This document shows, one piece after another, positions 18,080 through 22,029 of a stretch of 22,029 bases of DNA. The notes under the pieces are model-generated. The model was not told the DNA's origin. It was given only the letters and a program-made list of their open reading frames with translations, and made no database searches. This DNA is from Bigelowiella natans CCMP2755 (Eukaryota; Cercozoa; Chlorarachniophyceae), in the NCBI GenBank assembly GCA_000320545.1, contig ADNK01001141.1, forward strand, positions 1 to 22,029. The letters are read 5' to 3'. Position 1 is the first letter of the stretch. Every line of letters starts with the position of its first letter. Made by a program: the position numbers and the translations under genes.

Positions 18080-19078
18080 TGAAGATCCTCGGATTAGCTC
18101 TCCATCTTGATGACTATCATGTTTCACTTTAGCATCGTGAAGAGACCTATGGATTTGATGACCGTACAAAAGAGATTGTCCAGTGGATTTTACGATTCTG
18201 CGAGTTCCTTCCAAGAGGAAATGATGCTGATCTGGAAGAATGCCATGCTTTACAACCCTAAGAGCAACCCCGTGCACTACGCTGCCAAAATTATGATGAA
18301 AGATTTCAGTGGTACTTCGTGACTTAGCCATACATATTTACATATGATCCACATATGCCCTTCATGAACTGGAGTAGTTTTCATCGTGATTTCAATTCCA
18401 ATAGAACTATTTCGGAACGTGGAAAAGGAACAACTGAAAGTCAAGAATAAGAAGAAGCACGCGTCTCCTTGGTCTAAAAAGAGAGAGAGGAAGCCCGTTA
18501 AGATGCACGCCTTCTCCGGATTACGAAAGTCAAACGGAAATATATCTGATAATGGCGAGGATGATGTGGATTTCGACAAAAGGAAGAATGAACTTGCACG
18601 GGCACGTCGTGAGTTCGCGGAGCTCCAACAGAAAGTAGCTCGCCTTGAAAAAATAGCACAGCGGCGGAAGGCCTTTGATGAAAAGGAGGCAGCTGTCCGA
18701 CGGACATCCTCGAAAAGATTGATCTTGCAGATTCCAGAGACGAAGGAGCGATCCTTGGATCTAAGTCGGGAACAGAAAAGAGGGCTGATGGAGGGAATCA
18801 AAAGTCTCACTCATGGGGAGCTAGTAGAGCTTTCAGAGAGTTTGTTTCCAGGATCAGCGGAGGAAGAGATAGAGCTAGACCTTGAGACTATTGATTCGGA
18901 GATGTACATGGTGATTCAGAACTTTGTTAGTTCCCGTCGACATTTTCGAACTCCGTCGGACGTGCCTGCTCCAAGATCTCCGAGACGCATCAGTACTCCG
19001 GAAGAAGAAGGAGCAAAAGAATGCGATTCAGGATCAGAAAGCGACTCAGAGAGCGACTCATCCTCAGATTCTGAATGA
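17437..19078 (+). CDS. BET-family protein with single bromodomain and ET domain
   Basis: Five exons: 17437-17604, 17750-17845, 17913-18004, 18133-18311 and 18405-19078. Donors are GTAAAC, GTATCT, GTAAGC and GTACTT; all joins keep phase and give 402 aa. The start sits in a perfect GCCACCATG context. The bromodomain covers about residues 86-180 (NCQGILQKMIQHKNAKVF, HPVDPIALNIPDYFDIVKRP, MDLMTVQKRLSSGFYDSASS, WKNAMLYNPKSNPVHYAAKI). The expected acetyl-lysine-binding Asn is Asn160 in YNP; the ZA-loop shelf lacks the Trp of animal BET proteins. A Lys/Arg-rich segment and a coiled coil (about residues 235-280) follow. The ET domain is at about 297-355 (DLSREQKRGLMEGIKSLTHG, EEIELDLETIDSEMYMVI). The tail is an acidic Ser/Asp/Glu run. 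BET proteins read acetylated histones and recruit transcription machinery. The one-bromodomain layout resembles plant GTE and many protist BET proteins. A (CT)n tract lies in the intron 18005-18132. Confidence 0.92.
18038..18076. repeat. (CT)n microsatellite in BET intron
   Basis: About 19 CT units in the intron 18005-18132, inside the bromodomain-coding region. Confidence 0.9.
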
Positions 19079-20133
19079 TGTTTGCTGTGCATCGGTTGCA
19101 ACCCCATCAGCACTCTACTTATCTCAAGTGGCAGCAACAACGCATGGAGGAAAGGATGGACCACAATACTTCTTTTTGCATTGCCACGAATGTTGTCAAT
19201 GATTCATGATTTAACGCGTCCTAGCTTGTCATGTATGTGCATCGCCCCTCATGTGCAACAATGAAGGCTTCTAGCTAGCATGTGCATAGAATGATGTGCT
19301 TGCACATGCACAAGTTTTGACATTTGATCTCTCACAAACACTAGAACACATGACTGGCACATTCAAACGGTTTGTTGCTTTGCCAATTTATTGTATTGTT
19401 GCTGGCGGTCAATCCTTGTCGCAACAAATAATTATGCCTAGCATTGATTTGGATTGCACTGCAATGGCCTGCCTGGTTTGTTTGGAGTAAGGGAGAGGCG
19501 CAAAACCAGGCTCCAACCATAGCCTCCTTTTTCCTGTGAAGATCGAAATTGTTGTCCTTCTTTTACCCCTGAATTTGATGTCTGGTCTTCAACATGCCTA
19601 GGTTTCAGCCCTGCTACGCAAATTATTCGCCCTTCTTGGCATCTGAGAGAAACATGATCCCCACTGCTAGGCTCGCAGCCGAAACCGCATGCAGAGTCCA
19701 TTGCACACTCGGTGGTTGAAGAACGATTTTGGCAGCAAGTTCCAAAATATTTACCTTCACATAGAACAGAAAACATTAAACGTATCATACGATTTGTAAT
19801 GAATCACAGTTCATGTGTCATCGTTCAGCGACTGCGTCACATCATCCACCGAATGCTGTCATTTCAGTTGGTGCGATAAACTCAATTACAGGCAACATGG
19901 AATCACCGCGGCTAGCCCAATTGCTGCTGGAACTATATTTGATTTCTTCTGTCCGCACCACCATGCTGCAGCCCCGGAGAATGTTACATACATCTACAAT
20001 CATCACGGACAATTGTGAAGCCTTTCGATCTCACCCCTTCTCTCTCTCTTCCTACTCTCAATGTTTTCCGAGATTTAGTGAAAGGATGAAATGATTTGAT
20101 ACCCCAAGAATTCTGGTAGCCAACTCACCCACT
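19079..20133. other. Spacer, no supported gene
   Basis: This spacer follows the BET stop. The first 400 bp are rich in CATG/TGCACATG/CTAGC words like those at 14400-14820. ORFs at 19438-19788 (-) and 19813-20094 (+) have no family pattern or splice support. Confidence 0.6.
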
Positions 20134-20240
20134 TCATTCAATTCCCGTTTCTCCAAGAGGATCTTTGAGGGTGAACGCAGGCATGAAAACAAGACCCACT
20201 CCCGCGCCCGCAAAGAGAACTCCATTCCATCGAAGAATAT
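20134..20240 (-). CDS. Tentative terminal exon of an unrecognised minus-strand gene
   Basis: A pyrimidine-containing acceptor (CTTTCAG, ending at 20241) is followed on the minus strand by a short reading: ILRWNGVLFAGAGVGLVFMP, then AFTLKDPLGETGIE and a TGA at 20134-20136. The hydrophobic Gly-rich stretch could be a transmembrane helix. I could not find a convincing upstream exon between 20250 and 20770, so this rests on composition and one splice site only. Confidence 0.3.
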
Positions 20241-20776
20241 CTGAAAGCCATGTCATTGCAAATTGCCTAATTGATAAGATGGTCGATTCATGTTCATTTC
20301 TACATTCAACAAGATGCACACTCAATGTACTAGCAAGCTGCGTACACGCACGAAGAGAATGGAGTAGGAAGAGCACAGCGCTTCAAAACCCGTATTTCTG
20401 GAAAGGGGCAAATTATGGGAAAACATAGAATAATTTAACTCTGCGACAAAGAATCTTTGACGTTGTAGGATAAAATCCAATAAAATCTTAACCTTTCTGC
20501 AGGCTGTACTCACTCTCCTACGGCAGAATAAGGATGAGTTGTGGATTGATTGTCGCTGTACAAAAAGGAGTGCCTTCGGTAGAAGTTGTATTTTGCAAAA
20601 ATGCGCCTATGTTTACTGGATATTTCGCGCCCAGATCATGTCGCATTCTAAATTCGTCACCCAAACCCTAGCCCGCTCCGCCCCCGGACACGCAGCTCTC
20701 TGTTGCAGGGCATAAACAACGCAGCCAATCGGCAGATCATACTCCGACAGCCTCGGAGTCATTGTTCTGATTCCCC
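20241..20776. other. Spacer upstream of the last gene
   Basis: No convincing gene is seen apart from the possible continuation of the tentative minus-strand exon. The last part, up to 20776, should hold the promoter and 5' leader of the plus-strand gene starting at 20777. Confidence 0.5.
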
Positions 20777-21388
20777 ATGCCTCTGAAGATCACACTTCAT
20801 TACGATGACTGCGCGGAAGAGCGGCAGTTGCAGGTCAGGGCGTGCTAAATCCTGATGTCACCATCCTTCCCCTTTCCCTAAAGGCCTCTCCCGACCCCTT
20901 CCCCCCTCTTACAATCGCCTGACCCACTCAACTCTGCGTCGTTCGAACCATTAGTTGAGCATGAAAATCCCGAAAAAGTGGCGGGGCGGGCCCGTGGACA
21001 AAGTGACGGACTTCTTCGTTGAATACTACAACGGGAAGTTTCCGGAGAACCCTCTCGATCCAAAGCAGGTGTGGTTTTGACCAGTATATATAGCACGCGC
21101 ATATACTATACTACGATTATTTCGGGAGGGGGGGCATACACAGGTTCACGCCATCGGAAAGTGGCCTCATTTGTCGCATTGGTGAGGAGTGCGGTGGGGA
21201 TGGTAGATAACCGGGGCGTGTATGTATGCAAACGTAGATTCACGCAGAGAACGCTGGGGGCTCCAAGTTCCACGCGGACGATGTCGTAGAAGTCTCCTTC
21301 ATTAATAAGGAGCATATATACATCAAGGTGCCTATGAGAAGTACCGAAAACACTTTACATAATGACAACGATATGTGTTAATATGCAC

Positions 21389-21465
<77 letters not shown>

Positions 21466-22029
21466 AAGCGTTTGGATAGAAATGCGCATGCAGATATTCA
21501 TTCCGACTCTCTTCCTCTTTCCCTTCCCTCTGGTGTTGATTCTCTCGCCTTTTATCATCTTCCTTCGCAGGGAGGGGCGCCTCCGCGCAACGAGGAGAAA
21601 CGAAGGAGAGAAAAGGTTTATTGATTGAAAAACACACACACACACATACACACACACAAAGAGATAGAGAGCGGGAGAGAGAGAATGAGAGAGATTGTAC
21701 AACAGGAAACATCCCTCTCCCTAATCTGAAGTGTTTGTCCCCTTGTTTACAAAGGAAAACGACCCTTCGCTCCTCACCTGCCAGAACTATGGGCTGCCAA
21801 GTCCGATATCGTGAGGAAGGAGAAATGGTTCCAAGGCATGCTACCATCATCGGTACTAAAGTAATTTTGGTTGTGGGGGGGGGGGGAGGGGGGGGGGGCA
21901 CACAAAGAGACGGGGAAAGGAGGGTAGGAGGAGGGGGTTGAGAAATTTGGAGAGACTCACGATGGGCAAAGAAATTATTCCTTCTCGATCAAAGGGAGCA
22001 GCCATTGAAACGAGCACAACGAAGATCTC
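20777..22029 (+). CDS. Unrecognised gene, 5' part; N-terminal domain possibly ubiquitin-like
   Basis: Proposed exons: 20777-20833, 20955-21068, 21250-21340 (or ending at 21327), 21571-21615 and 21755-21852; the gene continues off the right edge. Exon 1 reads MPLKITLHYDDCAEERQLQ. Exon 2 reads LSMKIPKKWRGGPVDKVTDF, then FVEYYNGKFPENPLDPKQ. Exon 3 reads NAGGSKFHADDVVEVSF then INKEHIYIK. Exon 5 reads KRPFAPHLPELWAAKSDIVR then KEKWFQGMLPSS. The strand-turn-helix-strand order with a terminal hydrophobic strand suggests a ubiquitin-like fold, which is inference only. Joins 1-2 and 2-3 keep phase. Joins 3-4-5 keep phase only if exon 3 ends at 21340 (donor GTACCG), so the basic exon 4 is uncertain in frame. 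A possible extra mini-exon (VHAIGK, from 21143) did not fit by phase. After 21852 a G-run intron follows; 21940-22029 is unresolved. Confidence 0.5.
21391..21460. repeat. Compound (TA)n-(TG)n microsatellite in intron
   Basis: About 22 TA units run directly into about 13 TG units, in the intron after the third exon of the last gene. (AC)n at about 21631-21658, a GA-rich stretch at 21660-21695 and a G-run at about 21876-21898 lie in the following introns. Confidence 0.9.

Noticed and set aside
19438-20094. ORFs in the spacer after the BET gene
   Set aside because: No recognisable pattern, no splice support, and composition like the surrounding spacer.
21332-21901. 189-codon minus-strand ORF at the right end
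   Set aside because: It is made largely of (TA)n, (AC)n, (CT)n and poly-C translations.
1-22029. CRISPR array, tRNA or rRNA genes, or a multi-gene defence or biosynthetic system
   Set aside because: The repeats are microsatellites without unique spacers, no tRNA-like arms were seen, and the recognised genes are unrelated housekeeping, ciliary and chromatin genes.

Overview
The window looks like nuclear DNA from a flagellated eukaryote, most likely a unicellular alga or protist. Every recognisable gene is split by GT-AG introns. The introns and spacers are packed with simple repeats: (TA)n, (GT)n, (CT)n, (GA)n, ATG/CAT-type and AGT-type triplets, (CAG)n, and runs of C or G. A dynein regulatory complex gene (DRC7) implies a motile cilium. 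I cannot place the organism more precisely. There are no bacterial operons, CRISPR arrays, or tRNA or rRNA genes that I can see.

Layout, left to right. (1) 267-3443 (+): the 3' part of a KLHDC4-type kelch gene ending in a DUF4110-like domain, in at least 11 exons, with a fibronectin type III domain inserted between two kelch repeats. (2) 3444-4372: spacer between convergent genes. (3) 7730-4373 (-): a complete DRC7 (CCDC135) gene in 4 exons, 888 aa. (4) 8263-10724 (+): an unrecognised basic, helical protein of about 441 aa in 5 exons, divergent from DRC7. (5) 10725-12584: spacer with a (GA)n and a (CAG)n tract and a candidate minus-strand gene at 12018-11653. (6) 12585-14167 (+): a ribosomal L1-domain protein of the UTP30/RSL1D1 family, complete, 4 exons, 261 aa. 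(7) 14168-17436: an accessory-like stretch with a decayed non-LTR-retrotransposon-like fragment (-) and an orphan 270-aa acidic/basic coiled-coil ORF (-). (8) 17437-19078 (+): a complete BET-type gene with one bromodomain and an ET domain, 5 exons, 402 aa. (9) 19079-20776: mostly spacer, with one tentative minus-strand exon. (10) 20777 to the right edge (+): the 5' part of an unrecognised gene whose N-terminus looks ubiquitin-like.

The gene models were built by hand. I joined ORF segments at GT/AG sites only where the reading phase was preserved and, for known families, where the join restored the expected family sequence. All introns of KLHDC4, DRC7, UTP30 and BET pass this phase test. The neighbours do not form a pathway: cilium motility, ribosome biogenesis and chromatin reading sit side by side, as in an ordinary compact protist chromosome. 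I see no convincing new multi-gene system. The best leads are the FN3-in-kelch architecture, the two unrecognised spliced genes, the divergent DRC7 pair and a perfect intronic hairpin.
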